From the NCBI GenBank assembly GCA_009885825.1, contig VFJY01000081.1:1-47126 (forward strand): a DNA stretch of 47,126 bases, written 5' to 3'. The stretch comes from Rhodobiaceae bacterium. GTDB lineage: Bacteria; Pseudomonadota; Alphaproteobacteria; Rhizobiales; Aestuariivirgaceae. A program made the position numbers and the translations under genes. Positions 1 through 8,950 of the stretch are shown here, piece after piece; positions within the stretch are counted from its first letter, which is position 1; the number at the start of each line of letters is the position of its first letter. A model generated the notes under the pieces. It searched no databases. It saw only the letters and a list, made by a program, of their open reading frames with translations, and was not told the DNA's origin.

Positions 1-1168
1 GTGTCACGCAAATCTGGCCGCCGCAGAGCTCGCGGGCGAGATGCATCATCTTGGGCAGATTGTTGAGCGCGTGGCAGCGGCCCGACATCAAGAGCGACTG
101 ATTTGGCATCAGCAGGCCGTTGGGGCTTTTCTCCGCCATCACAATGGAGGCCGTGAGATGGGCGTTGATGCCTTCGCGCCAGACGGCGATTTCGGTGAGC
201 TTTTCCTGCACCGCCTGTTGCTTGTCGAGGCCGGTTTGCCTGGCGTTCCATAGCGCTGCACCAATGATCAAATCGGCGTAGGCGAGCGTTCGCTGGACGA
301 ATGGAAATGCTGAATAACGATGCAGGGTCTGGCGGATGAAGGCGGCGGCGCGGGTGTGCTGGTAAAACAGCACATCTTCCCACGGCACCAGCACATCGTC
401 GAGGATAACAATGGTGTCCACTTCGTCGAACTTGTTGGATAGCGGGTAATCCCGTTCGGGTGCCCTGCCCGTAAATCCCGTGCGGCAGATATGTTTCACG
501 CCCGGTGCATTCATCTTAACGATGCAGCCCAGAGCATATTCGGAAAGCTTGGCATCGCCCCAATTGGCAATGGTGGGTTTCAGGAAAGCCTGGTTGGCAT
601 AGGCTGCGGCGGTTTCATACTTGGCGCCGCGAATGATGATGCCCGCATCGGTTTCCTTGACGACATGGACCAGCATGTCCGGGTCTTGCTCCTGGGGTGG
701 TTTTGAGCGGTCGCCCTTCGGATCGGTATTGGCGGAAACATGAAAGGGATCAAACGCTATGGACTGGTGGATGTGGCGCTCGATGTTGGCGGCAAAGCGC
801 GGATCAATGTCGTTCAGAATATCCTTGCCATCCCACAGCGACCACATTTCACCAACGGTTTCATCGCCCATGCGGGTGACCACACCACCCACCTCATACA
901 TGACGGCATCAACGGCAGCGCGCTTGTCGTGCCAATCCTTCTGTTCCTTCGGCAGGCGGTTGCCAATGGCGAAGCGCTCGCCCTTTTCCTCATAGGTCAT
1001 GAGGTCGCGCGTGACTGCTTCATGCTGCATGTCATAAATGCGGGCGCGGATATCAACCACGGGCTTGAACATGGGATGGCGGGTCACATCTCTCACGCGC
1101 TCGCCATTGATCCATACTTCACGCCCATCGCGGATCGAGTCGCGGTATTGTTCGCCAGTTCTGATCAT
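1..1168 (-). CDS. 4-hydroxyphenylacetate 3-monooxygenase (HpaB)-family oxygenase, partial
   Basis: Reading the complement from the ATG at 1168 gives 389 codons running off the left edge, so the C-terminus is missing. The protein opens MIRTGEQYRDSIRDGREVW and ends near RELCGGQI, as in FADH2-dependent HpaB/PvcC/TftD oxygenases of roughly 480-520 residues. Family knowledge: these hydroxylate phenolic rings using reduced FAD from a separate reductase. The stop codon of the upstream reductase is part of this gene's ribosome binding site (TAAGGAGAAAAC then ATG), so the two are translationally linked. The substrate cannot be told from sequence; 4-hydroxyphenylacetate, a chlorophenol or another phenol are all possible. 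A LysR gene is divergently transcribed from the pair and may control it. Confidence 0.85.
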   Translation of the reverse strand, partial: MIRTGEQYRDSIRDGREVWINGERVRDVTRHPMFKPVVDIRARIYDMQHEAVTRDLMTYEEKGERFAIGNRLPKEQKDWHDKRAAVDAVMYEVGGVVTRMGDETVGEMWSLWDGKDILNDIDPRFAANIERHIHQSIAFDPFHVSANTDPKGDRSKPPQEQDPDMLVHVVKETDAGIIIRGAKYETAAAYANQAFLKPTIANWGDAKLSEYALGCIVKMNAPGVKHICRTGFTGRAPERDYPLSNKFDEVDTIVILDDVLVPWEDVLFYQHTRAAAFIRQTLHRYSAFPFVQRTLAYADLIIGAALWNARQTGLDKQQAVQEKLTEIAVWREGINAHLTASIVMAEKSPNGLLMPNQSLLMSGRCHALNNLPKMMHLARELCGGQICVT

Positions 1169-1177
1169 GTTTTCTCC

Positions 1178-1611
1178 TTAGAGTTGGGCAACGCGGCCAA
1201 TGAATATGCGGTGGGAACCTGCATCCTGCGAGCATTCGATTTCGCATTCGAAGTTTGCGGTGGCATCGCTCAGAACCGGCATTCCGATTTGCCCATCTTC
1301 CCACCCATGGCGTTCAAAATCATGGGGCTTGCCATTTTTGAGGCGGCCAGAGAATACTTCCGCGACGTCCTGATTGTGGAAGCCCAACACGTTGACTGCA
1401 AAGCGTCCATTCTCAACAATCGCAGCAGCGGCTGGGCTTTTGCGATTGAGCAGGCCAGCAACATCGGTGGCTCGGCAGACATCGAGGATATGGCACTCAC
1501 GGTGAGGCCAAAACGGCCCGCCGAGCCTTCAGTGGTAATTACCGAAACGCCGGTTGCCGCGGCAGCCATGACCATGATGAAATTCGCAGTTGTGGTTTCG
1601 GCTTCGATCAT
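1178..1611 (-). pseudogene. HpaC-like flavin reductase, frameshifted
   Basis: From the ATG at 1611 the protein reads MIEAETTTANFIMVMAAAAT and carries a flavin-reductase-type core (TGVSVITTEG, GLTVSAISSMSAEPPMLLAC). After the Cys codon at 1450-1452 the family sequence continues only in another frame (NRKSPAAAAIVENG, FAVNVLGFHNQDVAEVF), ending at the stop at 1178-1180. Restoring one base just left of 1450 would give an intact reductase of about 144 residues. Family role: NAD(P)H-dependent reduction of FMN/FAD that supplies a partner monooxygenase, here the HpaB-like gene immediately downstream. As written, translation would instead run about 60 wrong codons to a stop near 1270. Whether this is real decay or a sequencing/assembly indel cannot be decided here. 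Confidence 0.75.
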
Positions 1612-1646
1612 CGAACACCTCCGTTTGCGCCAGGAAGGGCTTTACA

Positions 1647-1660
1647 TAACATCGCTGTTA
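1647..1660. promoter_or_regulatory. Inverted repeat, candidate LysR operator
   Basis: TAAC-ATCGCT-GTTA lies in the 95-base gap between the divergent flavin reductase and LysR genes. LysR-type regulators bind interrupted dyads of this kind, often T-N11-A, in such shared intergenic regions. The position fits, but binding is inferred. Confidence 0.4.
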
Positions 1661-1697
1661 AACTAGAAAAAATAGATAATATCTTTCCATTGAGTAG

Positions 1698-1715
1698 TTT
1701 TAACCTATGTTAAAA
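1698..1715. promoter_or_regulatory. Perfect inverted repeat over the LysR start codon
   Basis: TTTTAAC-CTAT-GTTAAAA is a perfect 7-base-arm dyad and it contains the ATG of the LysR gene at 1707. It shares the TAAC/GTTA core with the dyad at 1647-1660. A regulator bound here could block its own translation or transcription, suggesting autoregulation. The role is inferred from position only. Confidence 0.4.
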
Positions 1716-2624
1716 TTCACGCTGCGCCAACTTGAGTATGCCCTCGCCATTGCCGAGCATGGCTCACTGGCAAAGGCAGCGCAGCATTTGGGCATCGCCC
1801 AGCCGTCGCTTTCGGCTTCCCTGCAAAAGCTGGAAGAGCAGCTTGGCCTGCAGCTGTTCATTCGCCACCATGCGCAAGGCGTCACGCCCTCGCCGCAGGG
1901 CTTGCGGCTCTTGAATGAGGCGCGAAACCTGATTGACCACGGATTGGATTTTGAACGAGCCTCGACTGATGCCAGCGATGTTGTCGAGGGTGATTTGACC
2001 ATAGGCAGCTTTCACACAATAGCGCCTGCCTATGCGCCCAAGCTCATTGCGGGGTTCCAGCGGGCGCATCCGAAGTCGAGATTGAAACTTGAAGAGGGTG
2101 CGCAGGAACACCTGATAGATGGATTGCGCTCGGGGCGTTATGATCAGGTGTTGCTTTACAAATTGGATATGCCGGGAGACCTCAAGATAACTGAACTCGC
2201 GGCATTGGAGCCTTATGTGCTTCTGAACGCTGGCCATGCCCTCAGCCGCAAACGCAAAATTTCACTCCACGACCTGGCCCTTGAGCCTTTCATTTTGCTC
2301 GATGTGTTGCCAAGCCGAACTTATTTCACGCGGTTGTTCGTGTTGCAGGGCATCACTCCCGAGATCAGCTTTGCATCGCCTTCCCTCGAACTGGTGAGGG
2401 GGCTGGTTGGGCAAGGCCTTGGGTTTTCGCTGCTGGTCACAAGGCCTTTTGGTGATCACACATACGACGGTGAAAAGCTGGCCATACGGCCGATTTCCGA
2501 AGACGTCGAAAAAGGTGTTATTGCGCTTGCGACATTGCATTCGCTCCGCCAGACGCGGCTGATCTCGACCTTCGAGGAATTTTGTGTCAGCTTCTTCAGG
2601 AAAATTCATTCCGGGAAAAAATAA
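1707..2624 (+). CDS. LysR-family transcriptional regulator
   Basis: The 305-residue product has the usual LysR length. The N-terminal winged helix-turn-helix is clear (LRQLEYALAIAEHGSLAKAA, then SLSASLQKLEEQLG, residues about 7-65), followed by a substrate-binding domain with ITPEISFASPSLELVRGLVGQGLGFSLL near residues 210-245. It is divergent from the flavin reductase/HpaB-like pair, the classic layout for a LysR activator and its target. It is also followed after 6 bases by a DadA-like oxidase, so it could control either side. Two TAAC/GTTA dyads sit in or at the edge of the shared intergenic region. The inducer is unknown; a phenolic or amino-acid-derived ligand would suit the neighbours. 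Confidence 0.9.
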   Translation: MLKFTLRQLEYALAIAEHGSLAKAAQHLGIAQPSLSASLQKLEEQLGLQLFIRHHAQGVTPSPQGLRLLNEARNLIDHGLDFERASTDASDVVEGDLTIGSFHTIAPAYAPKLIAGFQRAHPKSRLKLEEGAQEHLIDGLRSGRYDQVLLYKLDMPGDLKITELAALEPYVLLNAGHALSRKRKISLHDLALEPFILLDVLPSRTYFTRLFVLQGITPEISFASPSLELVRGLVGQGLGFSLLVTRPFGDHTYDGEKLAIRPISEDVEKGVIALATLHSLRQTRLISTFEEFCVSFFRKIHSGKK

Positions 2625-2630
2625 CACACC

Positions 2631-3881
2631 ATGGCGCAGCCTCATGCCACGATCATCGGCGCTGGTATTATTGGCGTTTCGACGGCGGCGTTTTTGCAGA
2701 GGGCCGGTTACCGCGTCACCCTGATTGACCGTTTGCCGCCGGGAGAAGGGTGTTCTTTTGGCAATGCGGGCGGCGTGGCGTTTGCTGAAATCATGCCGAC
2801 GATGAACCCCGGCGTTTACCGCAAACTTCCGGGGTGGCTTCTGGACCCATCGGGACCGCTCACCATCCGCTGGTCCTATCTGCCGAAAGCGTTGCCGTGG
2901 CTCATGGCGGCAGCACGAAATACCCTGCCGCACCGCATGAAATCCATAACGGCTGCAAGGGCGGATTTGGCGCCGCGGGTTGTCAGCGATTTTGAAACGC
3001 TGCTCAAGGCCGCCGGGCACCACAGCCTGATGGTGTATCAGGATACCTTGAAGCTCTATGATATGCCCGCCCAATTCAATGGCGATGCCCATGAGCGCGC
3101 GATGAAGAAATCCCATGGCTTCGAGTGCCAGACGTTCACAGGCGATGAATGCCGGGAAATGGAGCCAGCGATCGCGAAAACCGTCGTCCACGGGGCTTTT
3201 CATGGCGGCTGGTATTTCGTGAAAAATCCCGAACGGGTGGTTAAGAGCATCGCCGAACAGGTTGTCCGAAATGGCGGCGAAATTATTGCGGATGACGTGA
3301 GTGTTGTTCACTCAACTGACGGGAAGGCAACCAGCCTCAGCTTGAAGCAGCGCGGTGAATTTCCCATTGACAGGCTCGTTGTATGCGCTGGCGCCTACAG
3401 CCATTTGCTGGCGCGGCAATTGGGCGAAAGGGTTCTGCTTGAGGCGGAGCGCGGCTATCATATGGTGCTGCCAAATTCCGGTGTTTCGCTGTCGCGCTCG
3501 CTCACCTATGCGCGAACGACGGGGGCTGCAACGCCCATGGACATGGGATTGCGGCTTGCGGGCACCGACGAATTCGCAGGCCTGGATGCGGCCCCCAACT
3601 GGGCGCGGGCTGATGCCCTGTGGAAAGTTTTCAAGCGCATCCTGCCCGGCCTCAATGAGCCAGATGCCGCGACAACGCGCTGGATGGGGCGGCGGCCCGG
3701 CACACCGGATTCACTTCCTGTAATTGGCCCCTCAAAGCGCGCTTCAAATGTATGGTATGGTTTTGGCCACGGGCATATGGGCCTGACCTGGGGCCCTACA
3801 ACGGGGCGGCTCATCAGCGAGTTGATGACCGGCATCAAAAGCAATATTGATCTCTCGCCCTTTCGGGTTGACCGGTTCTAG
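2631..3881 (+). CDS. DadA-like FAD-dependent amino acid/amine dehydrogenase
   Basis: This 416-residue protein belongs to the DAO/DadA flavoprotein family. A Rossmann FAD motif opens it (ATIIGAGIIGVSTAAFLQ, about residues 6-23), with GCSFGNAGGVAF near residue 40 as in D-amino acid dehydrogenase small subunits. The C-terminal flavin region is also present (RWMGRRPGTPDSLPVIG, then WYGFGHGHMGLTWGP). Family role: oxidative deamination of D-amino acids or secondary amines at the membrane, passing electrons to the respiratory chain. It starts 6 bases after the LysR stop codon and is probably co-transcribed with it. No membrane anchor is evident. The exact substrate is not readable from the sequence. 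Confidence 0.85.
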   Translation: MAQPHATIIGAGIIGVSTAAFLQRAGYRVTLIDRLPPGEGCSFGNAGGVAFAEIMPTMNPGVYRKLPGWLLDPSGPLTIRWSYLPKALPWLMAAARNTLPHRMKSITAARADLAPRVVSDFETLLKAAGHHSLMVYQDTLKLYDMPAQFNGDAHERAMKKSHGFECQTFTGDECREMEPAIAKTVVHGAFHGGWYFVKNPERVVKSIAEQVVRNGGEIIADDVSVVHSTDGKATSLSLKQRGEFPIDRLVVCAGAYSHLLARQLGERVLLEAERGYHMVLPNSGVSLSRSLTYARTTGAATPMDMGLRLAGTDEFAGLDAAPNWARADALWKVFKRILPGLNEPDAATTRWMGRRPGTPDSLPVIGPSKRASNVWYGFGHGHMGLTWGPTTGRLISELMTGIKSNIDLSPFRVDRF

Positions 3882-3893
3882 AGCCAAGCAATC

Positions 3894-6527
3894 ATGACAC
3901 AGCAAACGCCAGCGACGACCTATCTCAAAGATTACCGGCCCGCTTCATTTCAAATTGAAAAACTGTCGCTGGATTTTGCCCTCGAACCAAAATCGACACG
4001 GGTAAGATCGCGCATTCATCTCAGGCCTGTCGAAAAGAACGCGGCGCTGGTTTTGAATGGCGAGGCAATCAAGCTCATCCGTGTCAGCATCGACGGCAAG
4101 GCGCTGGATACAAATGAATATTCTGTCGACGAGAACAATCTGACAATTCCGGCTCTGCCCGCCTCTGGTTTTGTGCTCGAGATCGAAACCGTGTGTGATC
4201 CAGCAGGGAATACGGCGCTGTCAGGGCTTTATCAATCCAATGGCGTGTATTGCACCCAGTGCGAGGCGGAAGGGTTCCGGCGCATCACTTATTTCTATGA
4301 CCGGCCCGATGTGATGGCGCGTTACAGGGTTCGCATAGAAGCGCCAAAGGCCACCTGCCCTGTATTGCTGTCGAACGGGAACTTCGTCGAAGGTGGCGAC
4401 GTGGCTGGAACGGACCGGCACTTTGCCATGTGGGAAGACCCGCACCCCAAGCCCAGCTATTTGTTTGCGCTGGTGGCGGGTGATCTGGCGGGCGTGCATG
4501 ACAGTTTCACCACCCTGTCGGGCCGCAAGGTTCAACTCGGCATCTATGTGGAGAAAGGCAAGGCGGATCGCTGCGCCTGGGCGATGGAATCGCTCAAGGC
4601 CTCCATGCGCTGGGATGAGACGACCTTCGGGCGCGAATATGATCTCGATGTTTTCAACATTGTGGCGGTGTCTGACTTCAACATGGGGGCCATGGAGAAC
4701 AAGGGGCTGAATGTTTTCAATGACAAGTATATCCTGGCGCTTCCGGCCACGGCAACGGACACCGACTACATCAACATCGAAGCCATTATCGCGCATGAGT
4801 ATTTTCATAACTGGACCGGCAACCGCATCACCTGCCGCGACTGGTTTCAACTTTGCCTGAAGGAAGGCCTCACGGTTTTCCGGGATCAGGAATTTTCGTC
4901 GGACCTGCGTTCACGCGCGGTGAAGCGCATTGCGGATGTGAAGACGCTGCGGGCGCGGCAGTTTCCGGAGGATGGCGGGCCGCTGGCTCATCCGGTGCGG
5001 CCAACGTCCTATATCGAGATCAACAATTTCTACACGCCGACGGTTTATGAGAAGGGCGCTGAAGTTTGCCGCATGATGAAAACACTCATCGGTGACGTGG
5101 CGTTTCGCAAGGCGATGGATTTGTATTTCGAACGCCACGATGGCGAAGCCGCAACCATTGAGGATTTTGTGCGCTGCATGGCGGATGCTTCGGGGCGCGA
5201 TCTCTCGCAGTTTTTCCGGTGGTATGAGCAGGCGGGAACGCCGAGGGTTGAGGTCGCCACGTCTTATGACGCGAAGGCCAGAACTTTTGATATGACTCTC
5301 ACCCAGTCCACCGCACCGACGCCGGGCCAGGGAGAAAAGCTGCCGTTGCATATCCCGCTGGGCCTCGGCCTGATTGGCCCCGATGGCGAAGACATGCCGC
5401 TGGATATGGAGGGTGTCGGGGCGCTCAACTCACCACTCATTGAGCTGACCGAGGAAGAGCAGTCATTTCGTTTCCGAAACGTAATTTCCAGGCCGGTTTT
5501 ATCCATAAATCGCGGATTTTCCGCGCCGGTTTCCGTGGGCGGGATTGTTTCGGAAGCAGATCAATTATTTCTGATGGGGAATGACAAGGATACTTTCAAT
5601 CGCTGGGAAGCCGGCCAGGCGCTGGCCAAAGACATCATCACCCGGCATTATCGCGGCGATCAGCCAGATACGAATGGGTTCGCGCTGGCCCTGCGGGAGG
5701 CGCTCGGCAATTCGAAGCTTGAAGACGCTTTTAAGGCCCTGATGCTGGGACTGCCGCAGGAGGCTGATATTGCTGCGGCGATTGCAACTGAGGTCGACGC
5801 GGATCTGATTTTCAGATCGCGGGAATTCTTGCGCAGGGCATTGGGGCAAAAGCTGAAGGACCAGCTGCTGGCCATCTGGTCAAAGACGGCTGAGGTGAGC
5901 GCTTACGCTCCAGCACCTGCCGATACGGGCAGGCGGGCGCTGCGTTATTCGGCTCTCAGCCTATTGGCTGCTGGCGCGCCGGAGCTTTGCATCGGCCTCA
6001 TTCAGCGCGAGATTGCGGCTGCTTCAAGCATGACGACTGAGATCGGCTCCCTGGGTGTCATGCTGGGCATAAACGCAGCCGAAACGATTATCGAGCTGGA
6101 CAAATTCTACGAACGCCATGCAGCCGATCACCTGCTCGTCGACAAGTGGTTTGCGCTGAACGCCCAAGTACCTGGCCCGGGTGCTGCTGGCAGAATAGAG
6201 AAACTGATGCAGCATCCGGCTTTCCGGTTGACCACACCAAACCGGGTCTATGCGCTGATTGGCGGGTTCACGTCGGGCAATTTCGCAGGCTTTCACGATG
6301 GCAGCGGCGAGGGCTACCGGGTGGTTGCCGATACCATCTTGAAACTTGACGGAATCAACCCGCAGGTTGCGGCGCGCGTGGCGACCGGATTCCGCAGTTG
6401 GCGCGTGATGGACCAAATGCGGCGTGATGCCGCCAACCGGCATCTTGAGAGGATCGTGTCTACGCCCAAGCTATCGCGGGATACCTTTGAAATCACACAC
6501 AAAATGCTCAATCACCAGGCTCTGTAA
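3894..6527 (+). CDS. pepN: Aminopeptidase N (M1 zinc metallopeptidase)
   Basis: The 877-residue product matches the length of E. coli-type PepN. The exopeptidase motif GAMEN is at residues 265-269, the zinc motif HEYFH at 301-305 followed by NWTGNRIT and the downstream EGLTVFRDQEF, and the catalytic Tyr is probably Y385 in TVYEKGAEV. The C-terminal part carries the alpha-helical DUF3458-type region. Role: cytoplasmic removal of N-terminal residues from peptides, using Zn2+. The start codon is 13 bases after the oxidase stop, so it may be read through from upstream. All key residues are present. Confidence 0.95.
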   Translation: MTQQTPATTYLKDYRPASFQIEKLSLDFALEPKSTRVRSRIHLRPVEKNAALVLNGEAIKLIRVSIDGKALDTNEYSVDENNLTIPALPASGFVLEIETVCDPAGNTALSGLYQSNGVYCTQCEAEGFRRITYFYDRPDVMARYRVRIEAPKATCPVLLSNGNFVEGGDVAGTDRHFAMWEDPHPKPSYLFALVAGDLAGVHDSFTTLSGRKVQLGIYVEKGKADRCAWAMESLKASMRWDETTFGREYDLDVFNIVAVSDFNMGAMENKGLNVFNDKYILALPATATDTDYINIEAIIAHEYFHNWTGNRITCRDWFQLCLKEGLTVFRDQEFSSDLRSRAVKRIADVKTLRARQFPEDGGPLAHPVRPTSYIEINNFYTPTVYEKGAEVCRMMKTLIGDVAFRKAMDLYFERHDGEAATIEDFVRCMADASGRDLSQFFRWYEQAGTPRVEVATSYDAKARTFDMTLTQSTAPTPGQGEKLPLHIPLGLGLIGPDGEDMPLDMEGVGALNSPLIELTEEEQSFRFRNVISRPVLSINRGFSAPVSVGGIVSEADQLFLMGNDKDTFNRWEAGQALAKDIITRHYRGDQPDTNGFALALREALGNSKLEDAFKALMLGLPQEADIAAAIATEVDADLIFRSREFLRRALGQKLKDQLLAIWSKTAEVSAYAPAPADTGRRALRYSALSLLAAGAPELCIGLIQREIAAASSMTTEIGSLGVMLGINAAETIIELDKFYERHAADHLLVDKWFALNAQVPGPGAAGRIEKLMQHPAFRLTTPNRVYALIGGFTSGNFAGFHDGSGEGYRVVADTILKLDGINPQVAARVATGFRSWRVMDQMRRDAANRHLERIVSTPKLSRDTFEITHKMLNHQAL

Positions 6528-6557
6528 ATTCACAGCTAGACAATCTGTTTCGATTGC

Positions 6558-6603
6558 GAATCAATGGGGGGAATTGATTCGAAATGATAGCTGTTTTCGA
6601 ATC
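6558..6603. promoter_or_regulatory. Three clustered GANTC sites in a dyad upstream of the PleC-like kinase
   Basis: GAATC at 6558-6562, GATTC at 6576-6580 and GAATC at 6599-6603 lie within 46 bases of the 112-base gap before the kinase gene. The last two sit in a perfect inverted repeat, GATTCGAAA-N10-TTTCGAATC (6576-6603). GANTC is the target of the alphaproteobacterial cell-cycle methylase CcrM, and clustered sites mark promoters read by GcrA or by methylation state. Control of this kinase by methylation is an inference. Confidence 0.5.
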
Positions 6604-6639
6604 GATGGCCGCAGGGCACGATGGTGAAAAGGGTAGGAA

Positions 6640-8946
6640 TTGGGCAAGGCGCAAATAGGAGAGCTGTTTTTCAGGGAGCGGGCATTGCGGTTGCCTTCGC
6701 CGCTGCCTGAGCGCTGGCGCATCCTGATTTCCGAGAAGGCGCTGCGGCGGATTATCACCGGGCTGACGGCGGTGTTCCTGGCCACTCTTTGCATCTCGCT
6801 GTTTTCGCAACTGCTGCAGAGCCGTTACAGCCACATGACGGAGCAAAACCGTTTCTCAGCCCTGCATGTTCAATTGGCCGCGCAGAACATCATCAATTCG
6901 CTCGCATCGGATTCGGCCGGCGGGCAGACTGCCCGCCCCCTCAATGGCGATCTGCTGACGCAGTCGCTCGCCGCCAATGCCCTGGACGAGGACAGGGTTT
7001 TCGCCCTCGTTGATAATTTTGGCCTTGTCATCGCGACCGCGCCAGCCGCCTCCAAACTGGCGGGCGAACGGATCACTGATGTTCTGGGAACAACGTTCAC
7101 GACGGATTCAAATTGGCAAAACATGCGGCTTTTCACTTTCACCAATGGCGACAGCGCGTTTGTGAGCGCCCGCGACCTCGGCAACTTTCCGGGCAGCCTG
7201 ATTGTCATGCAGAAGAGGTCTGACCTGCTGGCCGCCTGGTGGACCGGCGTTATCCGTTTGGCGGTGCTTTTTGTGGTTACGCTGCTTGTCCTTGCCATGC
7301 TTGCCGGGGCGTTTCATTGGCAAGCGGCCAAAGCTTCCGAGGCCGACGCTGTCCTGTCAATTGCCACCGAGCGTTTGGACAAGGCGCTGGACCGCAGCAA
7401 TTGCGGCATGTGGGACTGGAACCTGGCTGAGGGCACCATCTTCTGGTCCAAGTCCATGTTTGAAATCCTCGGCATGCCGCCCCAGGGAAGCTTCCTGAGT
7501 TTCGGCGAGGTTTCGGCACGGCTGCACGCGGAGGATTCAAACATCGAGGGCATGGTCGAAGAGCTGTTGCGCGGACAGCGCACAGTGTTCAACCGCGAGT
7601 TTCGCATGCGGCATGCGGATGGCAACTGGATCTGGCTGCGCGCCCGCGCCGCCCTGGCGCCGGGCGACACGGCCGACACGCCCCATCTCATCGGGATCAT
7701 TTTTGACATCACGGCGCAAAAACTGACGGACAAGTTGAGCCATGACGCGGAGCTCCGCCTCAAGGATGCCATTGAAAACATCTCGGAGGCCTTTGTTCTG
7801 TGGGACACGGAAAACCGGCTGGTCATGTGCAATTCAAAGTATCAGCAGTTTCATTCCCTGCCCCCCGCCTCCTGCGTTCCCGGCACACCTTACGCCGTGG
7901 TGACGCAATCGGCCAAGGAACCTATCGTCCGCCAGTATGTTCCAACGGTGGGCGGCGAACATCCCGACGGCAAGTCGCTGGAGGTGCAGCTTGGCGACGG
8001 CCGCTGGCTGCAGATCAACGAGCGCCGCACCAGGGATGGCGGCTTTGTTTCGGTCGGCACCGACATCACGGCGCTGAAGAAACAGGAGGAGCGTCTGCTG
8101 CTCTCCGAGCGAACCCTGATGATGACGGTTCGCGATCTGCAAAAGGAACGCCTGTCGGCTGACCAGCAATCCCAGCGCCTGGCGGAACTGGCCGACAAGT
8201 ATGCCCGCGAGAAGACGCGCGCTGAATCCGCCAACCGTTCCAAGTCGGAATTCCTGGCCAACATGAGCCATGAGCTGAGAACGCCGCTCAACGCCATCAT
8301 CGGCTTCAGCGAAGTGATGCAGGAGCAGATGTTCGGTCCGCTGGGATCGGAAAAATACATGGAATATTCCCACGATATTCACCGCAGCGGCCAATTCCTG
8401 CTTGATGTGATCAACGATATTCTTGACATGTCGAAAATCGAGGCTGGCCGCATAGAGATGGAGCTTACATCCCTGTCGCTGTCGTCGGTCATCACCGACG
8501 TCATGCGCCTGATTGGCCCCCGCGCGGCGAAGGGGAAAGTTGATATTGTTCTCGATCTGCCCAAGGCCTGCGATATCGTGGCCGACAAGCGGGCGCTGAA
8601 ACAGGTGTTCATCAATCTGCTGTCGAATGCGGTGAAATTCACGCCCGAGGGCGGCCAGGTGAAAATCACCGTGTCAAAATCAAGGGACGGCGCCAAAGTC
8701 GTCATCGCTGACACGGGGATTGGCATCCCGGGCAATGACATTGAGAAACTTGGCCGTCCGTTTGAGCAGGTTGAAAACCAGTTCACCAAGAGCAAGGGCG
8801 GCTCTGGCCTGGGGCTCGCAATCTCGAAGTCGCTGGTGGACTTGCACACGGGCTCGCTGGATATCTCAAGCACCGTGGGCATCGGCACGACAGTCACGGT
8901 GAATTTCCGCAACGCGCCCGAGTCGGCCATTCTGAAATCGGCGTAA
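6640..8946 (+). CDS. pleC: PAS-domain membrane sensor histidine kinase, PleC-like
   Basis: The 768-residue protein starts at TTG, three codons after the in-frame stop at 6634; AGGGTAGGA just upstream is the likely ribosome binding site, overlapping that stop. A first membrane segment (IITGLTAVFLATLCISLF) and a second near residue 205-230 (LAVLFVVTLLVLAMLAG) enclose a periplasmic sensor region. Two PAS domains follow, the first with a PAC-type end at LIGIIFDITAQKL. The phospho-accepting H544 lies in FLANMSHELRTPLNAIIGF, and the ATPase domain shows NLLSNAVKFT, DTGIGI and GGSGLGLAI. This histidine box is that of the PleC/DivJ/PdhS group acting on DivK/PleD-type regulators. The PleC assignment rests on domain layout, the neighbouring glnE-degP region and the GANTC cluster upstream, so it is probable rather than proven. 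Confidence 0.7.
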   Translation: MGKAQIGELFFRERALRLPSPLPERWRILISEKALRRIITGLTAVFLATLCISLFSQLLQSRYSHMTEQNRFSALHVQLAAQNIINSLASDSAGGQTARPLNGDLLTQSLAANALDEDRVFALVDNFGLVIATAPAASKLAGERITDVLGTTFTTDSNWQNMRLFTFTNGDSAFVSARDLGNFPGSLIVMQKRSDLLAAWWTGVIRLAVLFVVTLLVLAMLAGAFHWQAAKASEADAVLSIATERLDKALDRSNCGMWDWNLAEGTIFWSKSMFEILGMPPQGSFLSFGEVSARLHAEDSNIEGMVEELLRGQRTVFNREFRMRHADGNWIWLRARAALAPGDTADTPHLIGIIFDITAQKLTDKLSHDAELRLKDAIENISEAFVLWDTENRLVMCNSKYQQFHSLPPASCVPGTPYAVVTQSAKEPIVRQYVPTVGGEHPDGKSLEVQLGDGRWLQINERRTRDGGFVSVGTDITALKKQEERLLLSERTLMMTVRDLQKERLSADQQSQRLAELADKYAREKTRAESANRSKSEFLANMSHELRTPLNAIIGFSEVMQEQMFGPLGSEKYMEYSHDIHRSGQFLLDVINDILDMSKIEAGRIEMELTSLSLSSVITDVMRLIGPRAAKGKVDIVLDLPKACDIVADKRALKQVFINLLSNAVKFTPEGGQVKITVSKSRDGAKVVIADTGIGIPGNDIEKLGRPFEQVENQFTKSKGGSGLGLAISKSLVDLHTGSLDISSTVGIGTTVTVNFRNAPESAILKSA

Positions 8947-8950
8947 CCAG

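Noticed and set aside
740-1666. Long plus-strand frame of 308 codons opposite the oxygenase and reductase
   Set aside because: It is the antisense shadow of the HpaB-like and flavin reductase genes, which match known families; its own sequence matches none.
2262-3311. Minus-strand frame of 349 codons
   Set aside because: Shadow of the LysR and DadA-like genes; no start context or family resemblance.
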